Source of the DNA: JANMGV01 sp037440405
Lineage (GTDB): Bacteria; Planctomycetota; Planctomycetia; Pirellulales; Pirellulaceae
Assembly: GCA_037440405.1 (NCBI GenBank)
Contig: JBBIUE010000015.1
Span: 9,668-73,667, forward strand
DNA length: 64,000 nucleotides
Direction: 5' to 3'
Shown one piece after another: positions 25,884 to 34,483 of this stretch. Below the pieces are notes generated by a model. It was not told the DNA's origin, ran no database searches, and saw nothing but the letters and a program-made list of their open reading frames with translations. Both the position numbers and the translations under genes were made by a program. Positions within the stretch are counted from its first letter, which is position 1; each line of letters starts with the position of its first letter.

Positions 25884-27614
25884 ATGACGCAGTCTCGAAC
25901 CAATCGCTTAGTCTGGGGTATGATCGCGTTATTGCTTGGGGTGATCTTCGTTGGCTGTTCCCGCCGTCCAAGAGAGGAAGAAGGCAAACGCAAACGTCCG
26001 GCAGCGCAGGTTGGGCTGCCATACCCCGCCGACACGTCTCTCCGAAAAGCTGGCGATGAAGCGCAGCCGATCTTGGATTCCGACGTTGAAGGTTCCGTCT
26101 CGGTCGAGACACGAAAGACTCCTGACCTGGTGATTGAGCCTGTTCCCGAGATTGCTTCGATCTCACAAGATGATACAAATGCTCCCTGGCTCGACGTTCT
26201 TGCCTTACCCAGTGAGCATTGGGAGATTCAATATCTGGGTGGTCGTCCGATCGGTTATACAAGATATCGCGCCTCTCCTTCGCTGACCGCCGAAACATCG
26301 AAACTGCGATGCGAAACGACCAGCGTTGTGCGCTTGCGAAAAGGTGATCGGCTGACGGAACAACGACTGACCGTTGGGACATTGGAACGCCCCAACGGGG
26401 AACTCATCTCCATCAACGTCGAACAGCTTTTGGGCGAGGAAACGACGAAGCTTGAAGGCGTCGTGGTAGGAGAGACGCTTCAGTGGACGCAAATAAAAGG
26501 AACGAAACGCTCGGGATCACGAATCCCCTGGAAGAGCTCGTATCGCGGGCCCAATGCTGTTGAACAGTCGCTGCGACGAAAGCCGATGCAACCCGGAGAA
26601 CGCCGCCGATTCAGCTATTTTGACCCTGTCTTAGTAAGCTTGGTTGATGTCGTCTTAGAGGCAAAGGACCGTTCTTTCTCCGCGACCTTCGATGGTTCGG
26701 ACATGGAACTCTTGGAGATTCGTTCAGTGGTCATTCAAGGGAACATGGGAATGGAAACGCGGCTGTGGACGGATGCTGATGGAAGAATACAAAAAAAGTA
26801 CGTTTCAGCATTGGATTTGCGCTCGTTCCTAGCCCCCGAGAGTGCCGCCCTCGCCGTTCGTGATTCAGCCGACTGGGACATTATGGAATGGTCAACCATT
26901 CCGCTGAACAAGTCCATCGAAAAGGTTGATCAGATTTCGGAGATCGCTTTCCAGGTTCGACTGAAGGACCAATTGAATCCCGCGAATGTCTTCCCGACAA
27001 CCGATTTTCAGCAGGTCCGATCCCTGACGGCGCTGACTTGTCAAGTCACTGTGTCTCGACCTAACCTTCCTACCGAGTGGAAGATCGAACCCGAATCGCC
27101 GTTGGAGTATCGGCTCCCTTCGGAGTTCATTCAGTCGGATGATCCTCAAATCATCGACGTGTCCAAACTGTTTGCATCGCTGGGCTCGCAGGAAGAACAC
27201 CTAGTCGAACGTCTTTGCCGTGGCGTTTACCAAAGCGTCCAGAAAAGACCATTTTCTAGTAGTTTTTCATCGGCAGCGGATGTCGCTTACAACATGTATG
27301 GAGACTGTACCGAACACGCACTACTATTCGCCGGAGTCGCGAGAGCTCACGGTCTCCCCACTCGAATCGCTGGTGGGTTGTTGGTATCGTCAACAGACGG
27401 CAAACCTTCGCTGGTTTTCCATCTGTGGAACGAAATTCTAGTAGAGGGCAGATGGATCCCGATCGATCCGACTTGGGGCAAGGCCCCCGCTCCTGCCGAT
27501 CGCATTGTCATCGTTCAGTCAGCGCTAGCTAGCAGCAACCCGTATGGCGATTTACTCCCTGTGCTGCGAGCGATGGGGAATCTTATTGTTGAAATTGCAG
27601 AAGTTCGATACTGA
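25884..27614 (+). CDS. Transglutaminase-like lipoprotein
   Basis: A 576-residue protein with a lipoprotein signal (residues 9-25, LVWGMIALLLGVIFVGC, lipobox F-V-G-C), so probably tethered to a membrane on the periplasmic side. A long beta-rich region (about 95-330) precedes a transglutaminase-like cysteine protease fold at about 430-545, with the triad visible in GDCTEHALLFAGVARAHG (Cys), FHLWNEILVEGRW (His) and IPIDPTWG (Asp). Members of this superfamily in bacteria include peptidases and peptidoglycan-associated enzymes; in planctomycetes they are common and uncharacterised. The ATG at 25884 is preceded by a weak CAGGAA. The gene is monocistronic. Confidence 0.85.
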   Translation: MTQSRTNRLVWGMIALLLGVIFVGCSRRPREEEGKRKRPAAQVGLPYPADTSLRKAGDEAQPILDSDVEGSVSVETRKTPDLVIEPVPEIASISQDDTNAPWLDVLALPSEHWEIQYLGGRPIGYTRYRASPSLTAETSKLRCETTSVVRLRKGDRLTEQRLTVGTLERPNGELISINVEQLLGEETTKLEGVVVGETLQWTQIKGTKRSGSRIPWKSSYRGPNAVEQSLRRKPMQPGERRRFSYFDPVLVSLVDVVLEAKDRSFSATFDGSDMELLEIRSVVIQGNMGMETRLWTDADGRIQKKYVSALDLRSFLAPESAALAVRDSADWDIMEWSTIPLNKSIEKVDQISEIAFQVRLKDQLNPANVFPTTDFQQVRSLTALTCQVTVSRPNLPTEWKIEPESPLEYRLPSEFIQSDDPQIIDVSKLFASLGSQEEHLVERLCRGVYQSVQKRPFSSSFSSAADVAYNMYGDCTEHALLFAGVARAHGLPTRIAGGLLVSSTDGKPSLVFHLWNEILVEGRWIPIDPTWGKAPAPADRIVIVQSALASSNPYGDLLPVLRAMGNLIVEIAEVRY

Positions 27615-28042
27615 TTCCGAGTTGGTGAACTCCGAATCTCACCTCAAGTTGCTTGCGTTGCGTCCTCCAGGCAACATCCGGCGACGGTGGGTTGCGAAAA
27701 CCCAGTCGAATCAAGCGGACATCAATCGCCACGATTCAAATAGACTGCAGAGACAGAACAGGTTCGGAGAAAGCTCTGCGCGGGGCACTCCACAATCACG
27801 CACCCTACGATCTGGTGCACCGTAACATAAAAAGCCGACGGGGTAAAAATTCGGTTTTGCTTATTAACAATTGAATCATCTTTGTGGTAGCACACATCTG
27901 GGTTTGAAAATATTGCTTGTTTTTCGAACGCTGTCTCTGCGGGAGAGGTCGAGAAAACATGAACACTCACTCAGCTACTCCGCGCCCCAGATTTGAGCTG
28001 CTCAATCCCTAAGCCTTTGATATGGTCTGGTGGTATGTGTCC
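27615..28042. other. AT-richer intergenic region, nothing seen
   Basis: The 428 nt between the transglutaminase-like gene and the broken secreted-protein gene hold no convincing frame, RNA or hairpin. The stretch from about 27830 to 27930 is visibly richer in A and T than its surroundings and would be the place to look for the promoter of the downstream gene. Confidence 0.45.
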
Positions 28043-29045
28043 ATGAAGCGAAATCAACTCCTATTCGGGGCTATGATTGCCTGGTTCTTGTTTTGGACGA
28101 GGCCAGGTTATTGTCAAACAGAGGATGATGCCAATCGTCTTCTGCTCGATTTCGTGTCGATGGCGGAAGAAGTGAATAAGTGTTGTCGTTACTCGTACCT
28201 CTTGGAAGATGATCGTTATCCGAGTGAGAAAGATGCTGATTCGGGGGCTTCCCCCGGATTTGTTACATTGATCGTTCGCTATGCTCGCAACGGAAATAAA
28301 TTGGGTCGGCGAGATTCGGGCAGTACCGCCTTCATGATGATGGTTCCGTCGAATGGACGGAGTGTCAATCGGAACTGATGATCGACGGTCAATTTTATTG
28401 GGGGGGACTGAAAAAACAAAAACCCTATGATAAGACTTCCTTTTCCTTACCTCACTTTCATCCTTTCGGTGTTCCGACCACGAGCTATCAAGGTCTCGGA
28501 ATGGGGGATACAACTGTCGATTCGATGATGCATTGGGCTTCGAGAATCAAATTTATCAGCATCCGGGAGATGAGAGATGGCTTCGTTTGTTGTTGGCATG
28601 AACCAACGCGAACCGGTTTCTGGCGCATTGTGTTTCACCGCGATTCTGGAATCATGCCGATCCTGAGCGAATTCTACGGCGACAAGTTGGGGAAATTCGT
28701 TGACGAAAGTGTCAATACTTTAGAATGTTGGACTGAAGCCACTACCCTCCTCTTTCGAACGAGCATTGCGTGGAAGCCAATCGACAATTATCGGGTGCCT
28801 GTCTACGTTGATTTTCATCAAAGAACCCCCCAAACGAATTTGCCACCGTATTCAAGCAACGATATTTCATCGCCAATTGGACCGTAGGGGACCCCGATTT
28901 TGAACAAAAGGACTTCAGCCGAGCTCAGGCACTACTATCTCATCCGCTCAAGTTCAACGCTGACGATTTCGATCTGGAAAAATTGAAGGAGCCTGTGACT
29001 TGGCAGCTCCTTCAAAAGCTTGAATCGCAAATTCGCCGCAAATAA
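28043..29045 (+). pseudogene. Secreted hypothetical protein gene with two -1 frameshifts
   Basis: Three consecutive open pieces in frames 2, 1 and 0 (start position mod 3) read as one protein of about 330 residues. Piece one (ATG 28043) has a signal peptide, MKRNQLLFGAMIAWFLFW, and ends at 28378. Piece two is coding-like from about 28310 in the next frame (HDDGSVEWTECQSELMIDG, GQFYWGGL) to a TAG at 28885-28887. Piece three is coding-like from about 28836 (NEFATVFKQRYFIANW, DPDFEQKDFSRAQALL) to TAA at 29045. The second shift falls at a run of six C (28836 region); seven C would restore the frame. Each shift equals loss of one base. It is either a decayed gene or two assembly errors. Family not recognised. 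Confidence 0.75.
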
Positions 29046-29200
29046 GACAGGTTATCGAGCCTAGCGTTGTATTGAGCTTCGAACCTTCGATGACCATTCT
29101 GTTTTGGTTGGTGCCTGCTTCACTCCATGTGCGATTCCGACCTGGCGCATGGCAACAAAAGGAACTATCTGATATGCTGCAGCTGCGATCAAAGCTCCAA

Positions 29201-29415
29201 TCACCTTTTGCATCGTTCAGTAAACCTTGGAATGACGATCATGAACAAGCAGCTGGTTGCGTCTGCGTGCGCGACCTAGCAGAATCACCTTTTGCATCGT
29301 TCAGTAAACCTTGGAATGACGATCATGAACAAGCAGCTGGTTGCGTCTGCGTGCGCGACCTAGCAGAATCACCTTTTGCATCGTTCAGTAAACCTTGGAA
29401 TGACGATCATGAACA
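29201..29415. repeat. 84-nt tandem direct repeat, 2.56 copies
   Basis: Two complete and identical 84-nt units occupy 29201-29284 and 29285-29368, and a third covers its first 47 nt from 29369 to 29415 before the sequence diverges. The unit begins TCACCTTTTGCATCG and contains ATGAACAAGCAGC. In the rightward frame it translates without stops into a 28-residue repeat, but no supported gene contains it. Perfect identity of the two full copies indicates a recent duplication or ongoing homogenisation. Confidence 0.92.
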
Positions 29416-29620
29416 GACTGTTTTTCACGAGCAAAGTCCGTACGAGAGGAGTCGGCCGAATCCTTGTTTCTTGCTGTTTTGGTAAGCGTTCACGAATGGA
29501 GTCAGGCTCTTCGTTTAACCGCAGGGCCAGAGCAATTTTGGCGAATGACAACTTGGCGAAACATATCCGTTCCAACCGCCAAAATTGCGGCGGCCCGCGC
29601 GTGAGTCGTGAACGGTTACC

Positions 29621-29677
29621 AAATTGGATAGCTGGTAACAAATTGGATAGCTGGTAAGAAATTGGATAGCTGGTAAG
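29621..29677. repeat. 19-nt tandem repeat, 3 copies
   Basis: Three adjacent 19-nt units (29621-29639, 29640-29658, 29659-29677) share AAATTGGATAGCTGGTAA and differ only in the last base, C in the first and G in the others. They lie 200 nt after the 84-nt repeat. Function unknown; slippage or a binding-site array would both produce this. Confidence 0.9.
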
Positions 29678-29736
29678 AAAAATCCGCGAATGTCGAGTTC
29701 CAACTAACGAGGTTGCATGGCCGTCCAGAGATCGTT

Positions 29737-29818
29737 CGTTTAACCGTCAGCCGAAGGCGTACGTTGAGGCGGGTACAGTCGCTGCCAGTCGCGTACGCCT
29801 TCGGCTGACGGTTAAACG
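29737..29818. repeat. Perfect 27-nt inverted repeat (REP-like palindrome)
   Basis: The arm at 29737-29763 (CGTTTAACCGTCAGCCGAAG and seven more bases) is the exact reverse complement of 29792-29818, around a 28-nt loop. As RNA it would form a very stable stem on either strand. There is no T-tract after it. The sequence style is that of extragenic palindromes scattered through bacterial genomes; a related partial motif, TTCGTTTAACCG, occurs at about 29510. Confidence 0.9.
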
Positions 29819-29859
29819 ATTGAAGCGAGTAGCGATTGCGTGAAAAGCGAGTCACCAGT

Positions 29860-29950
29860 CCGCTACCCGCTCCATTATCCTCTCGCTATCGTTTCCACCA
29901 ACCTCCCGCTACCCGCTCCATCAACCTCGCGCTATCGTTTCCATCAACTG
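29860..29950. repeat. Imperfect direct repeat of about 45 nt, 2 copies
   Basis: A unit starting CCGCTACCCGCTCCAT and including CGCTATCGTTTCCA occurs at about 29860-29905 and again at 29906-29950, with scattered differences; a third, more diverged copy seems to follow to about 29990. The copies are degenerate compared with the 84-nt repeat and so probably older. Confidence 0.7.
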
Positions 29951-30037
29951 CTTGCTACCGGGTCCGTCCATCTTTCGTTTGCTCATTCCATGCACCGTTC
30001 GTTACTGGTCCCGCCAACTCGTCGTTTGCCATTCGAT

Positions 30038-33000
30038 TCAGGAAGCGTTGGCGTGCGACTGCACCTGGCTCAATCGGATCAAGCTGACCAGATCATCGGT
30101 CGACATCTTTCCGGCTCGGTCGGCACCATCGAGAACCCCTGCAACCAAGTCACGTTTATCGGCGTGAAGTGCTAAGATTTGCTCTTCGATCGTATCCTTG
30201 GCCACCAGTCGATAGACAGTGACGGCGCGCTGCTGACCGATTCGGTGGGCGCGGTCGGTAGCTTGGTCTTCAACAGCAGGATTCCACCATGGGTCGAGAT
30301 GGATGACGTAATCGGCCGCAGTCAGGTTCAAACCGGTTCCTCCTGCCTTGAGCGAAATGAGGAACAAGTCCCCTTCCCCGCGTTGGAATGCATCGATCGC
30401 CTCCTGTCGCTTGTTCGCCGGTGTAGCTCCGTCGAGATATTGGTACGAGACTCCAGCCCGGTCCAGAGCCTCGCGGACGATGGATAAATGCTGAACGAAT
30501 TGGCTGAAGACCAAGGCGCGGTGATCACCCTCACGGAGTTCATCGACGATTTCCAACAGCAGATCGAGTTTTGCAGATGATTTCGACCATCGGGAATCAA
30601 CCAGTCGCGGGTGGCAAGCAAGCTGTCTCAGTCGGGTCAGCCACGCCAATACGCGGATGCGTCGCTGCTGATCCGGTTCAGTAGCGGAATTGACCGAGAG
30701 TTCGCTGAGGGCCGCTAGCCGTGCGGCATCGTATTTTTCCCGCTCGGCGGGTGAAAGTTCCGCATCCAATACGATCTCCGTGCGGGCAGGCAATTCCGAC
30801 AGAACCTCCTTTTTTGTTCGTCGCAAGATGAACGGCTGGACAACTTTGGATAGGCGTTTGAGGCTGTTCTTGTCATGAAGCTTCTCGATGGGTTCGGCGA
30901 ATTGCTTTCGGAAGCGTTCCCAGCTGCCAAACAGTCCTGGACAGATTGCTCGCATCAAACTCCATAGTTCACCCAAATGATTCTCAAGTGGTGTACCGGT
31001 TAGAGCGACCGCCCAATCACATTCCAAGTCGCGTATCGCTCGAGCGGTTTTGGTTTGCGAGTTTTTGATGAATTGCGCTTCATCGAGGACCAGCGTGTGC
31101 CAACGCCGCCGCGCAAATTTGGCGGCATCTCGCTGAAGCAATTGATAGCTGGTGATCACCAAATCCATCGGCCCTGCGTTCTCCAGCAGGTGCTGACGGT
31201 CCTCATCGCGGTACAAGAAAGGCCGTAAGGACGGAGCGAAGCGGCGTGTTTCTCGTTCCCAATTGATGCCGACGCTGGTTGGAGCGACAATCAGAGTCGG
31301 TCCTTCCGGAGCCCTGTCCAACAAGATACCAAGGGTTTGCACAGTCTTTCCGAGTCCCATATCGTCGGCAAGGCAGCCGCCGAGTCCCCATTTGCTGAGC
31401 CGAGCCAGCCAAGCGTATCCAGCTTCTTGGTAGGGGCGCAGGTCGGCCTGCAGATTTTTGGGAACCACGGGGACGAACTTGCGAACCTCTTCCATTCGCT
31501 GAAGTGCTTGTTGCCACTGTTCGTCGCTTTCGACTTCCATGTCCTCGGTGAGCACGTCTTCCAGAATCGGCATGGCAGCTTTGGAAACCCGGACCGGTCC
31601 GTCAGCTTGCTGAGAAATATCTTGCAGTACCATCAATCGATCTCGCAACTCCTGGCCAATTTTTGCGAACTCATTGTTGCCAAGAGGAATAAACTGACGC
31701 CCCGAGCGCAGCGCCGCCAGAATTTCGATGAGAGGTATCTCGCGACCGTCCAAGTCTGCGCGTCCATCCACGCCGAACCAATCGCGTTGGCTTGAAAGTT
31801 GGACTCGCAGTTGGTTTGTCGAGAGGGTGCCGATGGTTCGCATGGGCGGACTCTTCGGCCACAGGACGGGAGGGGCGTGCTCGCCCAGTTCCTCCAGTCG
31901 CTTCAACAACTCCAGGGCGATGTCATCACTTTCGGCGATCCAAGAATAAGGGCCATCGTAGGATAATTTTCCAAGATCGCACGAAGTCGCGAAAGCAGTC
32001 GCTCGCTCGGCTTCCAAATCCAGGTTGCGCACGAGCTGGAATCGCCCAGCAGGGGAATTGACTCGCAAGCAGCTTTCACCAAGTCCGGGTATGAGGGCTT
32101 CTTCGATTGCTTCACAGCGCACGCGCAGGGCGACATTCAGTCCGTGAGGGGATCGTGGGGTCAACTGCATTTCGATCGCTGGATCGAGCGGAACTTCCGG
32201 TCCAGCCAGCTTCTCCGGCAGTTGAACAGAAAGATTTTTCTTTTGTCGTTTTGCCAAGAGGTCAGCGCATTGCTCCGCCATCGGCTGATTGAATGCAGCT
32301 TGCTTTTTATTGGCAGATCGCATTTCCCGAATCAATTGAATCGTGTCTGAGTCGCAGTCCGCGAAAGAGAGGACGCTTGACGATCGATCAAATGCAATCG
32401 CAAAGGAATTTCGCGAGCTGCCGTGAAAAACCCAGAGCGACCCTGCCGGATGAGCAATGTTGCCACTGCGAAGATATAACTTTGGTCGAAAGAGTTCTCC
32501 GTCTGGCTCGACGCGGAATTCGAATTTGCCGGACCGCACCTCCACCGGTCGAAGTGCTTCGTCGTCGTAGACGACGTTCGTATACTCCTGTAACAAGTGC
32601 AGTATATCGCGGACCAGGGTTCCCTCGTAGTGACGATTATGGAGCAGAACCAAACTTGCCAACAACCGATCCGAAGAACTGACTAAGGCAACCTCAGGCA
32701 CCGATTCCAAGGTGCCTCGGAGATGCTTCCCTTTGGTCCAGCCTCCGTTCTTCCTCTCGACCTGCAAGTAAGGATGAATTAGCAGGGGAAAGTCGAAATG
32801 GCTATAGGAGGAAACACTGCGCTGGTCGGAAACTAAGCGGACTCGGTACTGCAGTCGTGCTGCACGAACTTCATTTGTTGGTGGTTCAAACTGCTCAATC
32901 AGTTGCAGGACCCTCGCCCCGACTTCCGTTCCGTCGCTCAGTAGCGACATCAACCACTGGTATCCTTTCTCAGGAGTAGTTTGAGAGAGTCCCTTGCGCA

Positions 33001-33373
33001 GGAATCCAACACAGAAGGTGATGTGCGAACATTGGGTCGATGAGGCTTGCGGACAGGAGCATCGAAATGCCATTTGAGTCGGAACTGTCACCTCAGAAGG
33101 ATGTTTTCCTTCGTTAGATCGCGCGGCCTCATCAGACCAAATGATGTCGACGCTAACGTCAACTTCGTTCGCACCCATCGTTGAGGCAAGTTCGAACGTC
33201 AACGAAAAGCGGTCCGGCAGAATGGCCAACCGCGGAGGACATTGCGTCTGCGAGTAGCGAGCCAGAAGAAAATTGCGGCTCGGCGTACTATTCTCGATCT
33301 TCTTAAGTGTGTTGAGAACCGTCGCTACGAACGCTCGAGTCAATCGATCGGAAATGCTCTTCACCAATTTCAT
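30038..33373 (-). CDS. SNF2-family DNA translocase with SWIM zinc finger (RapA/HepA-like helicase)
   Basis: This 1111-residue protein couples ATP hydrolysis to movement on double-stranded DNA. The N-terminal region holds a SWIM zinc finger (CSC...CSH, Cys 105, 107, 115, His 117). The C-terminal 480 residues form the two RecA-like SNF2 domains: Walker A DDMGLGKT near 670, LVLDEAQFIKN near 763, LTGTPLENHLGELWSLM, VFSQFVQHLS, and GGTGLNLTAADYVIHLDPWW followed by DRAHRIGQ near 1060. This SWIM plus SNF2 layout is widespread in bacteria, and roles in transcription recycling or repair are inferred. The ATG at 33373 is the first in frame. The gene ends at the repeat-rich kilobase. Confidence 0.92.
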   Translation of the reverse strand: MKLVKSISDRLTRAFVATVLNTLKKIENSTPSRNFLLARYSQTQCPPRLAILPDRFSLTFELASTMGANEVDVSVDIIWSDEAARSNEGKHPSEVTVPTQMAFRCSCPQASSTQCSHITFCVGFLRKGLSQTTPEKGYQWLMSLLSDGTEVGARVLQLIEQFEPPTNEVRAARLQYRVRLVSDQRSVSSYSHFDFPLLIHPYLQVERKNGGWTKGKHLRGTLESVPEVALVSSSDRLLASLVLLHNRHYEGTLVRDILHLLQEYTNVVYDDEALRPVEVRSGKFEFRVEPDGELFRPKLYLRSGNIAHPAGSLWVFHGSSRNSFAIAFDRSSSVLSFADCDSDTIQLIREMRSANKKQAAFNQPMAEQCADLLAKRQKKNLSVQLPEKLAGPEVPLDPAIEMQLTPRSPHGLNVALRVRCEAIEEALIPGLGESCLRVNSPAGRFQLVRNLDLEAERATAFATSCDLGKLSYDGPYSWIAESDDIALELLKRLEELGEHAPPVLWPKSPPMRTIGTLSTNQLRVQLSSQRDWFGVDGRADLDGREIPLIEILAALRSGRQFIPLGNNEFAKIGQELRDRLMVLQDISQQADGPVRVSKAAMPILEDVLTEDMEVESDEQWQQALQRMEEVRKFVPVVPKNLQADLRPYQEAGYAWLARLSKWGLGGCLADDMGLGKTVQTLGILLDRAPEGPTLIVAPTSVGINWERETRRFAPSLRPFLYRDEDRQHLLENAGPMDLVITSYQLLQRDAAKFARRRWHTLVLDEAQFIKNSQTKTARAIRDLECDWAVALTGTPLENHLGELWSLMRAICPGLFGSWERFRKQFAEPIEKLHDKNSLKRLSKVVQPFILRRTKKEVLSELPARTEIVLDAELSPAEREKYDAARLAALSELSVNSATEPDQQRRIRVLAWLTRLRQLACHPRLVDSRWSKSSAKLDLLLEIVDELREGDHRALVFSQFVQHLSIVREALDRAGVSYQYLDGATPANKRQEAIDAFQRGEGDLFLISLKAGGTGLNLTAADYVIHLDPWWNPAVEDQATDRAHRIGQQRAVTVYRLVAKDTIEEQILALHADKRDLVAGVLDGADRAGKMSTDDLVSLIRLSQVQSHANAS

Positions 33374-33551
33374 GCGGCACGAACCTCCGTGTTCTGGTCA
33401 TCGACTTCAAAGATAAACATTAGTTTGCCCTAAAGTAGCCTAGTTCTGCAATAGGAAGTTGGGCAAAATTGTGGGAGTCGGCTATTCACAAAGGAGAGGT
33501 CGTTCGCTTGTAGCTGTGGAATCCTGCGTCCGGGAAGCCTTCGATTGAATC

Positions 33552-34280
33552 ATGGTTTCATCATTCCTTGATCTCCCAGATGCTCCCGGCATTTCGGCTG
33601 ATGCCAACCTGATCCTTTTCGACATCGACGGAACCTTGATCGATACAGGTGGTGCAGGAGGCAAGGCATTTCGAGCCGCGTTGACTGCGGAATTCGAAAT
33701 TGCATCTCCCAGGGGAGCTGAGATGAATGGATGTACCGATTTCGGTATTTTGCAAGAATTGCTGACGAACAACGGCATCGACGTCAGCGAGACGAACATG
33801 CACCGACTGCGGAGTCGATATTTTCATCTTCTGCCTGATCTATTGTCGCGACTGGATGGTCGCGTTCTGGCAGGTGTTCAAGAACTCTTACAAGCGATCG
33901 CGCGTTGCGAGGATTGTCAGCTCGGATTGCTGACCGGTAATGATCCCAAGTCAGCTCGAATGAAGCTTGAGCACTACGGCATCCACCATTTTTTTGATTG
34001 GGGCGTTTTCGGCCACCGACATTTAAGTCGGTTGCAGCTCGGACGCTTCGCAGCAGAATCGTTTCGCCAACGGTTCGGTCAACAGTTCGATCCCACCAAG
34101 GTCGTCGTCATCGGCGATACCCCGTTGGATATTGCTTGTGCTCGTGAAATCGGTTGTCGGGTACTCGCAGTTGCAACAGGGAAATACTCTTGCGAAGAAT
34201 TGGAATCCCATGCACCGTGTCGCCTTGAGGCCGACTTGACCAACACCGACTCGATTCTTCAGTGGCTGGATCGCGAATAG
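33552..34280 (+). CDS. HAD-superfamily hydrolase, phosphoglycolate phosphatase-like
   Basis: A 242-residue HAD hydrolase. Motif I is LILFDIDGTLIDTGG near residues 20-34, with both aspartates; motif II is LGLLTGND near 122-129; motif IV is VVVIGDTPLDIACA near 186-199, all with expected residues. The motif III lysine is not in its usual KP context; an RxxL-type segment (HLSRLQLGRFA) stands there instead, as seen in some of the phosphoglycolate phosphatase-like branch. A helical cap lies at about 36-110. The substrate could be phosphoglycolate or another small phosphate ester. Divergent from the SNF2 gene; not in an operon. Confidence 0.86.
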   Translation: MVSSFLDLPDAPGISADANLILFDIDGTLIDTGGAGGKAFRAALTAEFEIASPRGAEMNGCTDFGILQELLTNNGIDVSETNMHRLRSRYFHLLPDLLSRLDGRVLAGVQELLQAIARCEDCQLGLLTGNDPKSARMKLEHYGIHHFFDWGVFGHRHLSRLQLGRFAAESFRQRFGQQFDPTKVVVIGDTPLDIACAREIGCRVLAVATGKYSCEELESHAPCRLEADLTNTDSILQWLDRE

Positions 34281-34483
34281 CAACCATTCCACGGATCAGG
34301 AAAAGGTGGAATGAAAGTATCCTCTGACCGCTCAGCACTCAGCGCGAACCGCCACCGAGTTCAAGAATGGGACGGCTGTAGATCGCCACATCTTCCGTTG
34401 CCTCGACGGCGCTGGCGCTAACGTGAATCGATTCTCGACGCCACCAAAATTGAGGGGCCATGTTTTCGCTCGATCCAACCCGA

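Larger units (their letters stand above)
29046..30037. other. Gene-free repeat-rich kilobase
   Basis: Nearly 1 kb without a credible gene, between the broken secreted-protein gene and the end of the SNF2 helicase gene. It contains, in order, an 84-nt direct repeat (2.56 copies), a 19-nt tandem repeat (3 copies), a perfect 27-nt inverted repeat and an imperfect repeat of about 45 nt. Open frames across it merely reflect the repeats, since 84 is divisible by three. Confidence 0.7.

Noticed and set aside
29072..29485. Rightward 137-residue frame with three 28-residue repeats
   Set aside because: The repeat is explained by the 84-nt DNA duplication, the flanks have no gene-like features and no signal or domain; treated as non-coding repeat.
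29737..29818. Rho-independent terminator at the 27-nt inverted repeat
   Set aside because: The loop is 28 nt, no T-tract follows on either strand, and the nearest gene end (SNF2) is over 200 nt away; a REP-like palindrome fits better.
34339..34461. Leftward 40-residue frame after the Wza-like gene (MAPQFWWRRES...)
   Set aside because: I considered a frameshifted C-terminus of the export protein, but that protein already ends at a normal family length and the small frame has no ribosome binding site or recognisable homologue.
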